A DNA stretch of 64,000 nt from an uncultured Acetatifactor sp. (GCA_947625475.1 CANQOL010000005.1:1-64000), one strand, 5' to 3'. Positions 25,198 through 34,455 are shown, counted from the first letter of the stretch. The notes: generated by a model not told the origin, from the letters alone. Translations and numbers: made by a program.

Positions 25198-25572
25198 ATG
25201 CGTTTAGGAATGAGAATTTGTCAGCTGCGTTGGGAGAAAAAAGTTTATCAGAAGGATCTGGCGGATTACCTGCATGTGACGGTAGGCACGATTTCCAACT
25301 ATGAGAACGGAGTGCATGAGCCTACTCCCGAGGTGCTTCAAAAGATTGCGGACTATTTCCATGTGTCGGTGGATTACCTGCTGGGAAGGACCAAGTATCC
25401 CAATCCCATAGATGAGTTGAACGAGCCCTATTATAAGGATTTCATGGTGTCCGAGATGATGGACACTACCCTGTCTCTTGACACCGAGAGACGGGCCGCC
25501 TTTGTCTCCTACCTCAAGTTCCTGACCACCCAGAACGGTGAGAGCGGGGAAGCCGCCGAGCCCCAGGAGTGA
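25198..25572 (+). CDS. XRE-family transcriptional regulator
   Basis: A 124-residue protein. Residues 1-65 are a lambda-Cro/C1-type helix-turn-helix: RICQLRWEKKVYQKDLADYL then HVTVGTISNYENGVHEPTPE and DYFHVSVDYLLGRT, a layout typical of Firmicutes SinR/ImmR-like repressors. Residues 75-124 form a short acidic tail. It likely binds the palindromic boxes just upstream and controls itself and possibly the PLD-like giant. Ribosome site GGAGGGA precedes ATG 25198. It is separate from the downstream T-box transcript, which has its own promoter. Confidence 0.88.
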   Translation: MRLGMRICQLRWEKKVYQKDLADYLHVTVGTISNYENGVHEPTPEVLQKIADYFHVSVDYLLGRTKYPNPIDELNEPYYKDFMVSEMMDTTLSLDTERRAAFVSYLKFLTTQNGESGEAAEPQE

Positions 25573-25622
25573 GAGAGCGGCCGTGTGCGGCCGGAATTTT
25601 CCTCCCGGACTGGAAATTTTGC

Positions 25623-25652
25623 TTGACAAAAGGGATAAAGTAGATTTATTAT
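25623..25652 (+). promoter_or_regulatory. promoter of the aspS-gatCAB operon
   Basis: Perfect -35 TTGACA (25623-25628), 18-bp spacer, -10 TATTAT (25647-25652). Transcription would begin near 25660, at the foot of T-box Stem I. Confidence 0.75.
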
Positions 25653-25659
25653 CTGACCA

Positions 25660-25932
25660 TATTAAAACTGCGATGAAGGAGACTCTTGCAGAGGAAGGCA
25701 ACAGGAATACGGCGTCACCGACTGAGAGCGCCGTTTGCGGGAGACTGTAAAGGGAACACTCCGGAGCAGGTCATCTGAACCACATGCGGCCGGGCCGTCT
25801 GGTGCTAGGGTGATCCGTGGCACGCGTTAAGTGTAAGAGTGGGTGAGCATGGCTTGCCAATGCGGGTGGTACCGCGGATATGATCGATCGTCCGTCCCGG
25901 AATACAGAGACTGTATTCCGGGACATTTTTTT
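25660..25932 (+). ncRNA. T-box riboswitch, candidate Asn (AAC) / overlapping Glu (GAA) specifier
   Basis: The conserved T-box element is GCGGGTGGTACCGCGG at 25862-25877, with TGGT as the tRNA-CCA binding bulge. The terminator stem GTCCCGGAATACAG/CTGTATTCCGGGAC (25894-25907/25911-25924) is followed by seven T. Stem I can be drawn by hand from CTGC/GCAG (25668-25671/25766-25769), GGAG/CTCC (25678-25681/25759-25762) and TTGCAG/CTGTAA (25686-25691/25745-25750). This leaves an internal loop AGGGAACA whose AAC (25755-25757) is an Asn codon followed by a purine, overlapping GAA (25754-25756), a Glu codon. It controls aspS-gatCAB, whose products make Asn-tRNA(Asn). A two-codon GAAC T-box has been described for Clostridium acetobutylicum gatCAB. 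Confidence 0.88.
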
Positions 25933-26012
25933 GGCCGTGAGGGACAACGGGCCGCCGGCGGATCCGGAAGACAGTTAAAAAATGAGGATTATCATGACGA
26001 GGAGGAATCAAT

Positions 26013-27749
26013 ATGTACAGAGACATTACGCTGAAAGAGATCAGCGAGGTCCACATCGGGCAGACTCTCCAGGTGGCGGGCTGGGTGGAGAACATCCGGG
26101 ATCACGGAGGGGTATCCTTCATCGACCTGCGGGATATGTACGGCGTGCTCCAGATCGTGCTGCGCCGGGAGGGGCTGCTGAAGGGGATTGTGAAGGAGAT
26201 GTGCATCTCCGTCAGGGGGCCGGTGGAAAAGAGGGACGAGGACACCTACAATCCCAAGCTCCCCACCGGGACCATTGAGCTGGAGGCCAGGGAGATCACG
26301 GTGCTGGGGAAGGTATACCGCCAGCTTCCCTTTGAGATTATGACCTCCCGGGAGACCAGGGAGGATGTGAGGCTCAAATACCGGTATCTGGATCTGCGCA
26401 ACAGCAAGGTCCGGGACAACATTATTTTCCGGGCCCAGGTCATTGCCTACCTGCGCCAGAAGATGACGGAGCTGGGCTTTTTGGAGATCCAGACCCCCAT
26501 CCTGTGCGCTTCCTCCCCGGAGGGGGCCAGGGACTATATTGTGCCCTCCCGGAAGTACAAGGGCAAATTTTACGCCCTGCCCCAGGCCCCTCAGCAGTAT
26601 AAGCAGCTGCTCATGGCCTCCGGATTTGACCGGTATTTCCAGATTGCCCCCTGCTTTCGGGATGAGGACGCCCGGGCGGACCGGTCCCCGGGAGAGTTTT
26701 ATCAGCTGGATTTTGAGATGAGCTTTGCCACCCAGGAGGATGTGTTCCGGGTGGGGGAGCAGGTGCTCTCCGACACCTTCCGCAAGTTTGCCCCGGAGGG
26801 CTTTGAGGTGACAAAGGCCCCCTTCCCGGTGATCAGCTATCGGCAGGCCATGCTGGAGTTCGGCACCGACAAGCCGGATCTGCGCAATCCCCTTCGGATT
26901 ATGGATCTGACGGACTTTTTCCAGAAGTGTACCTTTAAGCCCTTTATAGGGCGGACCGTGCGGGCCATCCGGGTCCGTCAGCAGATGTCCAAGGGGTTCC
27001 ACGAAAAGCTCCTGGCCTTTGCCAAGTCCCTGGGAATGGGAGGCCTGGGCTATCTGGAGGTGGAGGAGGATCTCTCCTACCGGGGGCCCATCGACAAGTT
27101 TATCCCCCAGGAGCAGAAGGGGGAGCTGAGGGCTCTGGCGGGCCTGGAAAAGGGGGACACCATCTTCTTTATCGCGGATAAGGAGGAGAGGGCGAACTAT
27201 TACGCGGGCCAGCTGAGGCTCCGGCTGGGGGAACAGCTTGACTTGTGCGAGAAAAATGTGTATCGTTTTTGTTATGTAAATGATTTCCCTATGTTTGAGC
27301 GGGACGGGGAGACCCATCAGATCGGATTTACCCACAACCCCTTCTCCATGCCCCAGGGCGGGCTGGAGGCATTAAACACCCAGGATCCCCTGGAGGTGCT
27401 GGCCTATCAGTACGACATTGTGTGCAACGGGGTGGAGCTTTCCTCCGGGGCGGTGCGCAACCATGATATTGAGATCATGAAGAGGGCCTTCGCCATCGCC
27501 GGATACGACGAGGAAACCCTCCGGAGAAAGTTCGGGGCCCTGTACCAGGCATTTCAGTTCGGGGCGCCCCCTCACGCGGGCATGGCTCCCGGGGTGGACC
27601 GGATGCTGATGCTGCTTCGGGGGGAGGAAAATATCCGGGAGGTGATCGCCTTCCCCATGAACGGGAACGCCCAGGATCTCATGTGCGGCGCGCCGGGAGA
27701 CGTGACGGAGCAGCAGCTCCGGGAGGTGCATATCAAGGTCAGGGACTAG
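26013..27749 (+). CDS. aspS: aspartyl-tRNA synthetase (probably non-discriminating)
   Basis: A 578-residue class II synthetase of bacterial type. The N-terminal OB fold ([20 protein letters not shown]) reads the anticodon. Class II motifs include [18 protein letters not shown], the [10 protein letters not shown] motif 2 loop and GVDRMLMLL motif 3; a GAD insertion lies between about 290 and 420. It charges tRNA(Asp), and because the operon also encodes GatCAB it probably mischarges tRNA(Asn) with aspartate for transamidation. No asnS is in view. Start 26013 has GAGGAGG before it, 81 bp after the T-box terminator. Residues deciding discrimination were not analysed, so that part is inferred from context. 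Confidence 0.95.
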   Translation: MYRDITLKEISEVHIGQTLQVAGWVENIRDHGGVSFIDLRDMYGVLQIVLRREGLLKGIVKEMCISVRGPVEKRDEDTYNPKLPTGTIELEAREITVLGKVYRQLPFEIMTSRETREDVRLKYRYLDLRNSKVRDNIIFRAQVIAYLRQKMTELGFLEIQTPILCASSPEGARDYIVPSRKYKGKFYALPQAPQQYKQLLMASGFDRYFQIAPCFRDEDARADRSPGEFYQLDFEMSFATQEDVFRVGEQVLSDTFRKFAPEGFEVTKAPFPVISYRQAMLEFGTDKPDLRNPLRIMDLTDFFQKCTFKPFIGRTVRAIRVRQQMSKGFHEKLLAFAKSLGMGGLGYLEVEEDLSYRGPIDKFIPQEQKGELRALAGLEKGDTIFFIADKEERANYYAGQLRLRLGEQLDLCEKNVYRFCYVNDFPMFERDGETHQIGFTHNPFSMPQGGLEALNTQDPLEVLAYQYDIVCNGVELSSGAVRNHDIEIMKRAFAIAGYDEETLRRKFGALYQAFQFGAPPHAGMAPGVDRMLMLLRGEENIREVIAFPMNGNAQDLMCGAPGDVTEQQLREVHIKVRD

Positions 27750-27763
27750 AGAGGATGAAGAAG

Positions 27764-28057
27764 ATGGCAAATGTGATCACAGACGAGATCATAGAGTATG
27801 TGGGGATCCTGGCAAAGCTGGAGCTCACCGGGGATGAGAAGGAGCAGGCCAAGAAGGATATGGGCCGTATGCTGGACTATATCGACAAGCTGGGAGAGCT
27901 GGACACCTCGGGGACAGAGCCCATGTCCCATGTGTTCCCGGTGCGGAACGTGTTTCGGGAGGATGTGGTGACCGGCAGGGACGAGAGCGAGAGGATTCTG
28001 AGCAACGCGCCGGGGCAGAAGGACAATATGTTCATGGTGCCCAGAACATTTGATTAG
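27764..28057 (+). CDS. gatC: Asp-tRNA(Asn)/Glu-tRNA(Gln) amidotransferase subunit C
   Basis: A 97-residue subunit that wraps GatA and helps it bind GatB. Typical residues are [16 protein letters not shown] at the N-terminus and a C-terminal segment ending [16 protein letters not shown], with [17 protein letters not shown] in between. Start ATG 27764 is preferred because GAGAGG sits 9 bases before it; the ATG at 27755 is too close to that site. It begins 15 bp after aspS ends and 10 bp before gatA begins. Confidence 0.93.
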   Translation: MANVITDEIIEYVGILAKLELTGDEKEQAKKDMGRMLDYIDKLGELDTSGTEPMSHVFPVRNVFREDVVTGRDESERILSNAPGQKDNMFMVPRTFD

Positions 28058-28066
28058 GAGAAGCCT

Positions 28067-29587
28067 ATGACGGAGAGAGCGATGACGAAGGATGTAAAGA
28101 GGGACGGCCCAAAAGACCTCTGCGCCCTGTCGGCGGCAGAGCTGGGAAGGGCTGTCCGGGCGGGAGAGACTACCGCGGTGGAGGCCATGGAGGCGGTGCT
28201 GGAAAGGATCGGGGAGAGGGAGCAGCTCTACCACTGCTATGTGACTGTGGACCGGGAGGGCGCCCTCAGAAGGGCAGAAAAAGTCCAGAAGCAGATCGAG
28301 GCGGGAGAGCTGACGGGCCCCCTGGCAGGGGTGCCGGTGGCCCTGAAGGATAATCTCTGTACGGAGGGAATGCGGACCACCTGCGCCTCCCGGATCCTGG
28401 AGAATTTTGTGCCCGCCTACACTGCGGAGGCGGTGCGGCTCCTGGAACAGGCGGGCGCAGTGGTCATCGGCAAGACCAACATGGATGAGTTCGCCATGGG
28501 ATCCACCACGGAGACCTCCTACTATGGGGTGACCCGCAATCCCTGGAACCCGGACCATGTGCCCGGGGGTTCCTCGGGGGGCTCTGCGGCGGCGGTGGCC
28601 AGCGGGGAGTGCTTTTTCGCTTTGGGTTCGGATACCGGTGGGTCGATCCGGCAGCCCGCCTCCTTCTGCGGTGTGGTGGGGATGAAGCCCACCTACGGAA
28701 CGGTGTCGCGCTATGGCCTGGTGGCCTACGGATCCTCTCTGGATCAGATCGGCCCCCTGACCAAGAATGTGACGGACTGCGCGCTGGTCCTGGAGACCAT
28801 ATCCGCCCACGATCCCAAGGATTCCACCTCCCTGGAGCGCCAGGATACGGATTTCACCTCGGCGCTTGTAAAGGACGTGCGGGGAATGAAGATCGGGATC
28901 CCCAGGGATTATCTGGGAGAAGGGCTGGACCGGGAGGTGAGAGAGGCTCTCCTGGCGGCGGCAGAGGTGCTGCGGAGGCAGGGCGCGTCAGTGGAAGAGT
29001 TTGACTTAAGCCTGGTGGACTATGCCATCCCTGCCTATTACACCATCGCGGCGGCGGAGGCCAGCTCCAATCTGGAGCGCTTCGACGGAATCAAGTACGG
29101 CTACCGGGCGCAGGAGGCGCAGGGGCTCCATGAGATGTACAAGATGACCCGCTCCCGGGGATTCGGGGCGGAGGTGAAGCGCCGGATCATGCTGGGCTCC
29201 TTTGTGCTCAGCTCCGGCTACTATGACGCCTATTATCTGAGGGCTCTCCGGGTGAAGGCCATGATCAAAAAGGCATTTGACGAGGCATTTGCCCGATACG
29301 ATCTGATTCTGGGGCCGGTAGCCCCCACCACGGCCCCCCGGCTGGGGGAAAGCCTGGCCGACCCCCTTAAGATGTACCTGGGAGATATCTACACCATATC
29401 GGTGAACCTGGCGGGCCTGCCCGGCATCTCTCTGCCCTGCGGGCGGGACAGCCGGGGGCTTCCCATCGGACTGCAGCTGATCGGGGACTGTTTTCAGGAG
29501 AAAAAGCTGATCCGGGCGGCCTACACCTATGAACAGGCCGCGGGGCGGCAGGCCCCTGGGGGAAAGGAGGAAGAGGCCCATGTCTAA
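28067..29587 (+). CDS. gatA: Asp-tRNA(Asn)/Glu-tRNA(Gln) amidotransferase subunit A (glutaminase)
   Basis: A 506-residue amidase-signature enzyme that frees ammonia from glutamine or asparagine and passes it to GatB. The Ser-cisSer-Lys triad is present: lysine in PVALKDNL, the serines in VPGGSSGGSAAAVASG and GSDTGGSIRQPA. FDGIKYGYRA and GPVAPTTAPRLGE are also diagnostic. Start 28067 has AGGAG just ahead, overlapping the gatC stop region. The last codons overlap the gatB start by 8 bp, which suggests translational coupling. Confidence 0.96.
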   Translation: MTERAMTKDVKRDGPKDLCALSAAELGRAVRAGETTAVEAMEAVLERIGEREQLYHCYVTVDREGALRRAEKVQKQIEAGELTGPLAGVPVALKDNLCTEGMRTTCASRILENFVPAYTAEAVRLLEQAGAVVIGKTNMDEFAMGSTTETSYYGVTRNPWNPDHVPGGSSGGSAAAVASGECFFALGSDTGGSIRQPASFCGVVGMKPTYGTVSRYGLVAYGSSLDQIGPLTKNVTDCALVLETISAHDPKDSTSLERQDTDFTSALVKDVRGMKIGIPRDYLGEGLDREVREALLAAAEVLRRQGASVEEFDLSLVDYAIPAYYTIAAAEASSNLERFDGIKYGYRAQEAQGLHEMYKMTRSRGFGAEVKRRIMLGSFVLSSGYYDAYYLRALRVKAMIKKAFDEAFARYDLILGPVAPTTAPRLGESLADPLKMYLGDIYTISVNLAGLPGISLPCGRDSRGLPIGLQLIGDCFQEKKLIRAAYTYEQAAGRQAPGGKEEEAHV

Positions 29588-31034
29588 GGAGTACGAGACT
29601 GTCATCGGCCTGGAGGTCCATGTGGAGCTGGCCACCAGGACCAAGATCTTCTGCGGCTGCTCCACCGCCTTCGGGGGGGCTCCCAACACGCACACCTGCC
29701 CGGTCTGCACCGGTATGCCGGGATCGCTGCCTGTGCTGAACAGGCAGGTGGTGGAGTATGCCCTGGCGGTAGGGCTGGCCGTCAACTGTCACGTCAACCA
29801 GCTGTGCAAGTTTGACCGGAAAAATTATTTTTACCCGGATAATCCCCAAAATTATCAGATTTCCCAGCTCTATCTTCCGATCTGCCATGACGGGTTCGTG
29901 GAGATCGAGACAGAGGGAGGACTCCGGCGGGTGGGCATCCATGAGATCCATATGGAGGAGGACGCGGGAAAGCTGATCCACGACGAGTGGGAGGACTGCT
30001 CCCTGGTGGATTACAACCGTTCGGGGGTGCCCCTGATTGAGATTGTGTCGGAGCCGGATATGAGAAGCGCCCCGGAGGTGATTGCGTACCTGGAAAAGCT
30101 GCGGATGATCATCCAGTACCTGGGGGCCAGCGACTGTAAGCTCCAGGAGGGCTCCATGCGGGCGGATGTGAATATTTCCGTCAGGGAGGCGGGAAGCGGG
30201 AAGCTGGGCACCCGCACGGAGATGAAGAACCTGAATTCCTTCACGGCCATCACCCACGCCATAGAGGGGGAGCGGCAGCGCCAGATTGACCTGATAGAGG
30301 CAGGCGGGGAAGTGATTCAGGAGACCAGAAGATGGGACGACGCCAGAGGGGATTCCTACCCCATGCGCTCCAAGGAGGACGCCCAGGATTACCGGTACTT
30401 CCCGGACCCGGATCTGGTGCCTGTGTGGATCTCGGATGAATGGATTGCCCGGGTAAAGGAGAGGGAGCCGGAGTTCCGGGACCGGAAGCGGCAGCGCTAC
30501 CGGGAGGAATACGATATCCCCGAGTACGATATCGATATCATCACCGGCTCCAAGCGCATGGCGGATCTGTTTGAAGAGACGGCGGCCCTCTGCGGACAGC
30601 CCAAGAAGGTGTCCAACTGGCTCATGGGGGAGACCCTGCGGCTTCTCAAGGAGAAGAGCCTGGATCCGGAGGATATCCGGTTTTCCCCGGAGAATCTGGC
30701 GAAGCTGATCGGCCTGGCGGACCGGAAGGTGATCAACTCATCCGTTGCCAAGGAGGTCTTCCAGGCAGTCTTTGAGCAGGATGTGGATCCGGAGAAGTAT
30801 GTGGAGGAAAAGGGCCTCGGCACGGTGAGCGACGAGGGGGCCCTGCGCAGGACCATAGAGGAAGTGATCGCGGGCAATCCCCAGTCGGTGGAGGACTACA
30901 GGAACGGCAAGGAAAAGGCCATCGGATTTTTGGTGGGACAGACCATGAAGGCCATGAAGGGGAAGGCGGACCCGGCAGGCGTAAACCGGATTCTGAGAGA
31001 GCTTTTGCAGGGCCGGCCTTTGGAGCAGGAATGA
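29580..31034 (+). CDS. gatB: Asp-tRNA(Asn)/Glu-tRNA(Gln) amidotransferase subunit B
   Basis: A 484-residue subunit that binds the mischarged tRNA, activates its side-chain carboxylate with ATP and amidates it. Family marks are VIGLEVHVELAT, the zinc cysteines in KIFCGCS and HTCPVCTGMPGSLPVLN, RKNYFYPDNPQNYQISQ, and a C-terminal YqeY-like helical tail with GKEKAIGFLVGQTMKAMKGK. AAAGGAGG precedes ATG 29580, which lies inside the end of gatA. It is the last clear gene of the T-box-controlled operon. Confidence 0.96.
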   Translation: MSKEYETVIGLEVHVELATRTKIFCGCSTAFGGAPNTHTCPVCTGMPGSLPVLNRQVVEYALAVGLAVNCHVNQLCKFDRKNYFYPDNPQNYQISQLYLPICHDGFVEIETEGGLRRVGIHEIHMEEDAGKLIHDEWEDCSLVDYNRSGVPLIEIVSEPDMRSAPEVIAYLEKLRMIIQYLGASDCKLQEGSMRADVNISVREAGSGKLGTRTEMKNLNSFTAITHAIEGERQRQIDLIEAGGEVIQETRRWDDARGDSYPMRSKEDAQDYRYFPDPDLVPVWISDEWIARVKEREPEFRDRKRQRYREEYDIPEYDIDIITGSKRMADLFEETAALCGQPKKVSNWLMGETLRLLKEKSLDPEDIRFSPENLAKLIGLADRKVINSSVAKEVFQAVFEQDVDPEKYVEEKGLGTVSDEGALRRTIEEVIAGNPQSVEDYRNGKEKAIGFLVGQTMKAMKGKADPAGVNRILRELLQGRPLEQE

Positions 31035-31080
31035 GAACCCCTCTGCAGGGAATACTAGGCAGGGTCAGGGAGGGAAGAGA

Positions 31081-31992
31081 ATGTACGATCTGATCATTGT
31101 GGGATCGGGGCCGGCGGGGCTCTCGGCGGCAGTCTACGGCAAGAGAGCGGGGCTTGACCTGATCGTCATAGAGAAAAATCCCATGAGCGGCGGACAGGTG
31201 CTCAACACCTATGAGGTGGACAACTATCTGGGGATGCCGGGGATGAACGGCTTTGACATGGGAATGCAGTTTAGGGAGCATGCGGAGAAGCTGGGAGCCC
31301 GGTTTGTGGAGGGAGAGGTCCTGGCCGTGGAGGACGGGGAGGTCAAGCTGGTCCGGACGGACCAGGGAGAATACCGGGCCAGGGCGGTGATCCTCACCAC
31401 TGGCGCGGAGCATGCCCTGCTGGGGGTGCCGGGGGAGCGGGAGCTCACCGGAAGGGGAGTGTCCTACTGCGCCACCTGCGACGGGGCGTTCTACCGGGGA
31501 AAGACTGCCGCCGTGGTGGGCGGCGGGGATGTGGCCCTGGAGGATGCCGCGTATCTGGCCCGTCTCTGTGAGAAGGTATATCTGATCCACAGAAGGAAGG
31601 AATTCCGGGGGGCCCGGATCCTCCAGGAGAGACTGAAGGACCTGCCCAACGTGGAGATTTTATGCAACAGAGTGGTGAGGGAGATCTGCGGGAAGGAAAA
31701 GCTGGAGTCTCTTTTGCTGGAGGATGTGGAGAGCGGTCAGAGGGAAAATCTGGAGGCGGACGGCCTGTTCGTGGCAGTGGGGATCCGCCCCAACACGGAG
31801 CTCTGCCGGGAGCTGGTGGCCTGCGATGAGCAGGGCTATGTGCTGGCCAGGGAGGACGGAGTGACCAATGTGCCCGGCATTTTCGTGGCCGGGGATGTGC
31901 GCAAAAAGGGCCTGCGGCAGATCATCACGGCGGTGGCGGACGGGGCCAACGCGGCGGTCAGCGCAGGGGAGTATATCAACCGGCTGGGCTGA
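31081..31992 (+). CDS. trxB: thioredoxin-reductase-like NAD(P)H-flavin oxidoreductase
   Basis: A 303-residue FAD protein. The N-terminal dinucleotide fold GSGPAGLSAAVYG binds FAD, the redox pair is CATC in SYCATCDGAFY, the second GGGDVALEDA fold binds NADPH, and GVTNVPGIFVAGDVR closes the FAD site. It transfers electrons from NADPH to thioredoxin or a glutaredoxin-like partner. The second fold has GGGDVALE in place of the more usual GGGNSAxEEA, so pyridine nucleotide or partner choice may differ, and the strict trxB name is probable rather than certain. Ribosome site GGGAGGGAAG precedes ATG 31081, 46 bp after gatB, so it may lie in the same transcript. No thioredoxin gene is near. Confidence 0.87.
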   Translation: MYDLIIVGSGPAGLSAAVYGKRAGLDLIVIEKNPMSGGQVLNTYEVDNYLGMPGMNGFDMGMQFREHAEKLGARFVEGEVLAVEDGEVKLVRTDQGEYRARAVILTTGAEHALLGVPGERELTGRGVSYCATCDGAFYRGKTAAVVGGGDVALEDAAYLARLCEKVYLIHRRKEFRGARILQERLKDLPNVEILCNRVVREICGKEKLESLLLEDVESGQRENLEADGLFVAVGIRPNTELCRELVACDEQGYVLAREDGVTNVPGIFVAGDVRKKGLRQIITAVADGANAAVSAGEYINRLG

Positions 31993-32003
31993 GTGGGCGG
32001 ATC

Positions 32004-32022
32004 CCCGCGGCGAGGCCGCGGG
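32004..32022 (+). other. perfect GC hairpin after trxB
   Basis: CCCGCGGC/GCCGCGGG with loop GAG, 12 bp after the trxB stop, with no T run. It may slow RNA decay or act as a weak terminator. Confidence 0.35.
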
Positions 32023-32096
32023 CGGAGTGCGGGGGCATGGGGCCTGCGGAGGAAACGCCTGGGGGTTCCAGGCAGAAGGTACAGGGAGAAAATGCC

Positions 32097-32933
32097 ATGA
32101 TATTTGGGATACTGCTGGTATTTGGAGCGGCGGTCATGGGGATGGCGGCTTACAGCCGCCGGCAGGACCGGATGTTTGTAAAGAAGGGAATCCGGGTGGA
32201 TGCCCTGCTGGTCTCCAGCGAGAAGCGGTCCCGGCAGCAGAACGGCCGGGAGATCGTCTTTTATGAAAATACCTTTCGGCTGGATCTGCCTGAGGGGGTG
32301 CTTTTGAAGACGCTGACGGAGGATCAGCCTCGGCCGGAGGGAGACTGCGTGAGGGGATATTATCTGAAGAGCGGGGACCGGTTTCGGAAGGCTTCCGAGG
32401 CGGAAAAGGATCAGGGGAAGGTGTATCGGATCCTGTACCTGGCCGGGGGATGCTGGTGTGTCCTTGTCCTGCTGATCTGGCGGCTCCAAAGCGCTCCCGC
32501 GGGGGCAGGGGCGCTGATCCGGCTCTTTGCTTACGGGTTCGCGCTGGTATTTCTGGGGGTGGGCGCGTATCTGTGCTTTTTCCGGGCGGCCAGGAGAAAC
32601 AGGGAGCGGCCGGACACGCACATTGTGAGGGCCGCTCAGGTGGACACTGTGGAAAGCGCAGACTCCAACGGCACCATCACGTATTTCCCTGTGCTGGAAT
32701 ACGAGGTGTACGGAGAGGCCAGGCGCTATCAGTCCCATTTCGGGGGAACCTCCGCAAAGTACAGGCAGATCGGCCGCAGGGTGGATCTGGTGATCAATGA
32801 CAGGACAGGGGAGATTTACAGCTTAGAGGAACAAAGGGGAACGCTCCTTTTGGGCGTCATCTTCCTGCTGGTGGGCCTGGCGGCGGGAGGCGCGGTCCTG
32901 GCCCTGGAGCTGCTGGGCTTTTTCAGGGGGTAA
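32097..32933 (+). CDS. membrane protein with DUF3592-like soluble domains
   Basis: A 278-residue protein. The N-terminus (MIFGILLVFGAAVMGMAAYS) is a membrane segment, two more hydrophobic helices lie near 120-165 and a last one near the C-terminus. Between them are two similar beta-rich blocks: residues 28-95 (GIRVDALLVSSEKRS) and 175-245 (THIVRAAQVDTVESADSNGT, then VDLVINDRTGEIYSLEEQ). The second block resembles DUF3592, whose function is unknown. Start 32097 has GGGAG 8 bases before it. The gene overlaps the end of the convergent 32923-33681 gene by 11 bp. Confidence 0.65.
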   Translation: MIFGILLVFGAAVMGMAAYSRRQDRMFVKKGIRVDALLVSSEKRSRQQNGREIVFYENTFRLDLPEGVLLKTLTEDQPRPEGDCVRGYYLKSGDRFRKASEAEKDQGKVYRILYLAGGCWCVLVLLIWRLQSAPAGAGALIRLFAYGFALVFLGVGAYLCFFRAARRNRERPDTHIVRAAQVDTVESADSNGTITYFPVLEYEVYGEARRYQSHFGGTSAKYRQIGRRVDLVINDRTGEIYSLEEQRGTLLLGVIFLLVGLAAGGAVLALELLGFFRG

Positions 32934-33681
32934 ACAGCCAGCGGATCAGGGCGGAGGCTTCCTCCGGGTGGGAGGTGTTGACCACCACCCCCAGAATCAC
33001 ATCCCCCTCCGGGAAGGCGTAGGCGTCCGTCAGCTGTGTGCAGTCCTGGACGTAGAGCCCGATGGCCGCGGGGCGCTCCATGGAGGAGGGGTCCCTGTGG
33101 TCATAGTCCGGGATCTGATAGACCGGGTTGTCCCCCCGCGTGTTGGATTCCTCCTGCTTTTCCACCTGGGCCATGTCCACATAGTACAGGCTGGATTCGC
33201 AGGCGGCCAGCAGATCCGGCGAAAGGAACTCCCGCAGATCCATAAAGGTATCCGCCGTGGCATAGTGGTCAAAGGTGGGCAGATCCGCGGCGATCACATC
33301 CACGTCCCCCGCCGCCACATATACCATCAGCTTCTGGGAGGAGGTGACGGTGCTCTGGTCGTAGGCGCCCACGGAGATGGCCATGGTGTCGTCGATCTCC
33401 ACCGCATATTCCTCCGTGTCGATCCCCATCTGCCGGGCCAGGCTGTCCTTCAGGTTCAAAACGGCCTCATCTCCCATGGAATAGGAGTTCAGAAAAACGG
33501 CGTAGAAGCCGGCGGGCTTGTGGCTGCTGATATCCCTCACCAGGGAGACCACCACCAGGATCAGAAGAATGCCTCCGATCACATACCATTTATAATAGTC
33601 CAGAAAATACTGCCATTTCTGCTTGAAGGTGCCGTGCTTTAACGCTTCCCGCTCCTGGCGGAATTCATCCATCACAGGCAT
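32923..33681 (-). CDS. membrane-anchored protein of unknown function
   Basis: A 252-residue protein. A charged cytoplasmic start with FKQKWQYFLDYYKWYV leads into one membrane helix (about residues 34-50, GGILLILVVVSLVRDI). The remaining 200 residues should be outside the cell: a mixed alpha/beta domain with VAAGDVDVIAADLPTFDHY and GDVILGVVVNTSHPEEASALI. The fold resembles a small periplasmic-binding-like lobe, but this is only an impression. Similar anchored proteins occur in Lachnospiraceae without assigned role. Start 33681 has AAGAGGG before it; an internal ATG at 33672 is also possible. Its 3' end overlaps the DUF3592-like gene by 11 bp. Confidence 0.6.
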   Translation of the reverse strand: MPVMDEFRQEREALKHGTFKQKWQYFLDYYKWYVIGGILLILVVVSLVRDISSHKPAGFYAVFLNSYSMGDEAVLNLKDSLARQMGIDTEEYAVEIDDTMAISVGAYDQSTVTSSQKLMVYVAAGDVDVIAADLPTFDHYATADTFMDLREFLSPDLLAACESSLYYVDMAQVEKQEESNTRGDNPVYQIPDYDHRDPSSMERPAAIGLYVQDCTQLTDAYAFPEGDVILGVVVNTSHPEEASALIRWLFTP

Positions 33682-33789
33682 GAGGATCCCTCTTTTCTTT
33701 TCAGATTTTTCTCTTTTCTATCATAAGCACAAGTCCCTTCCCTGTCAATAAAACAATCCTTATCCTTGTCTAAAAAAAGGATAAAAAAG

Positions 33790-33826
33790 TTGCAAGTTTG
33801 TTTCAACTGTTATATCATGAAACAAA
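33790..33826 (+). promoter_or_regulatory. promoter overlapped by a long palindromic operator
   Basis: -35 TTGCAA (33790-33795), 17-bp spacer, -10 TATCAT (33813-33818). A perfect inverted repeat TTTGTTTCA (33797-33805) / TGAAACAAA (33818-33826) with 12-bp spacer brackets the -10, a classic layout for a dimeric repressor. The gene it serves is the DUF6106-like gene at 33915. Confidence 0.55.
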
Positions 33827-33914
33827 GGAGCTTTGTGATGCGAAAGCCGGGGGAAGCCGTTCTCTGGCCTCTGCCTCAAGGGGACTTAAGTAAGATAAGG
33901 AAAAGGGCGAGACA

Positions 33915-34412
33915 ATGAGTGATACGTATGTGGAATGTCTGGTGAAGGCGAAGCAGTCCGGTGTGGCGAAGTTTTTCAAGGTCCTGCTGATCATGCTGAC
34001 AGTGACCTTCGGGCTGCTGGTGTTTCTGGGGCTGGCGCTGGCCCTGGTGGCGGCGGTAGTGACGGGTGTGGGGGCATACTTTGTGAATCTGTACACGGAT
34101 CTGGAGTATGAGTATCTGTACCTGGACAAGGAGCTGGTGGTGGACAAGGTGATGGCAAAATCCCGGAGAAAGAGGATTGCCACCTACTCCATCGACCGGA
34201 TGGAGATCCTGGCCCCTGTCCACTCCTATCATCTGGACGATTTCAAGAACCGCAGGGTGAAGGTGAAGGACTACAGCATCGGGGAGGAGTTAAAGCCCGA
34301 TAAGCGGTACGCGCTCTACTATGAGGGCGGAGAAAAGCTTCTCCTGAGCCCCTCCGAGGAGCTGGTCAAGGCCATCCGCAATGTGGCCCCCAGAAAGGTT
34401 TTCCTGGACTAG
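33915..34412 (+). CDS. DUF6106-like small membrane protein
   Basis: A 165-residue protein. Residues 20-60 form one or two membrane helices (VLLIMLTVTFGLLVFLGLAL, then an alanine/valine/glycine-rich span). After it come a beta-rich domain with TDLEYEYLYLDKELVVDKVM, RIATYSIDRMEILAP and a C-terminal LSPSEELVKAIRNVAPRKVF. This pattern, a pleckstrin-like cytosolic part after a short anchor, matches proteins I know as DUF6106 in Lachnospiraceae. Function unknown. The start at 33915 has a weak AAGGGCGAG site. Expression is probably repressible through the palindrome at its promoter. It is followed 104 bp later by guaB, which has its own promoter. Confidence 0.65.
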   Translation: MSDTYVECLVKAKQSGVAKFFKVLLIMLTVTFGLLVFLGLALALVAAVVTGVGAYFVNLYTDLEYEYLYLDKELVVDKVMAKSRRKRIATYSIDRMEILAPVHSYHLDDFKNRRVKVKDYSIGEELKPDKRYALYYEGGEKLLLSPSEELVKAIRNVAPRKVFLD

Positions 34413-34455
34413 GGGATGTGGGAGCAAGGCCGGGGAATCCGGACGGACGTTCGGG

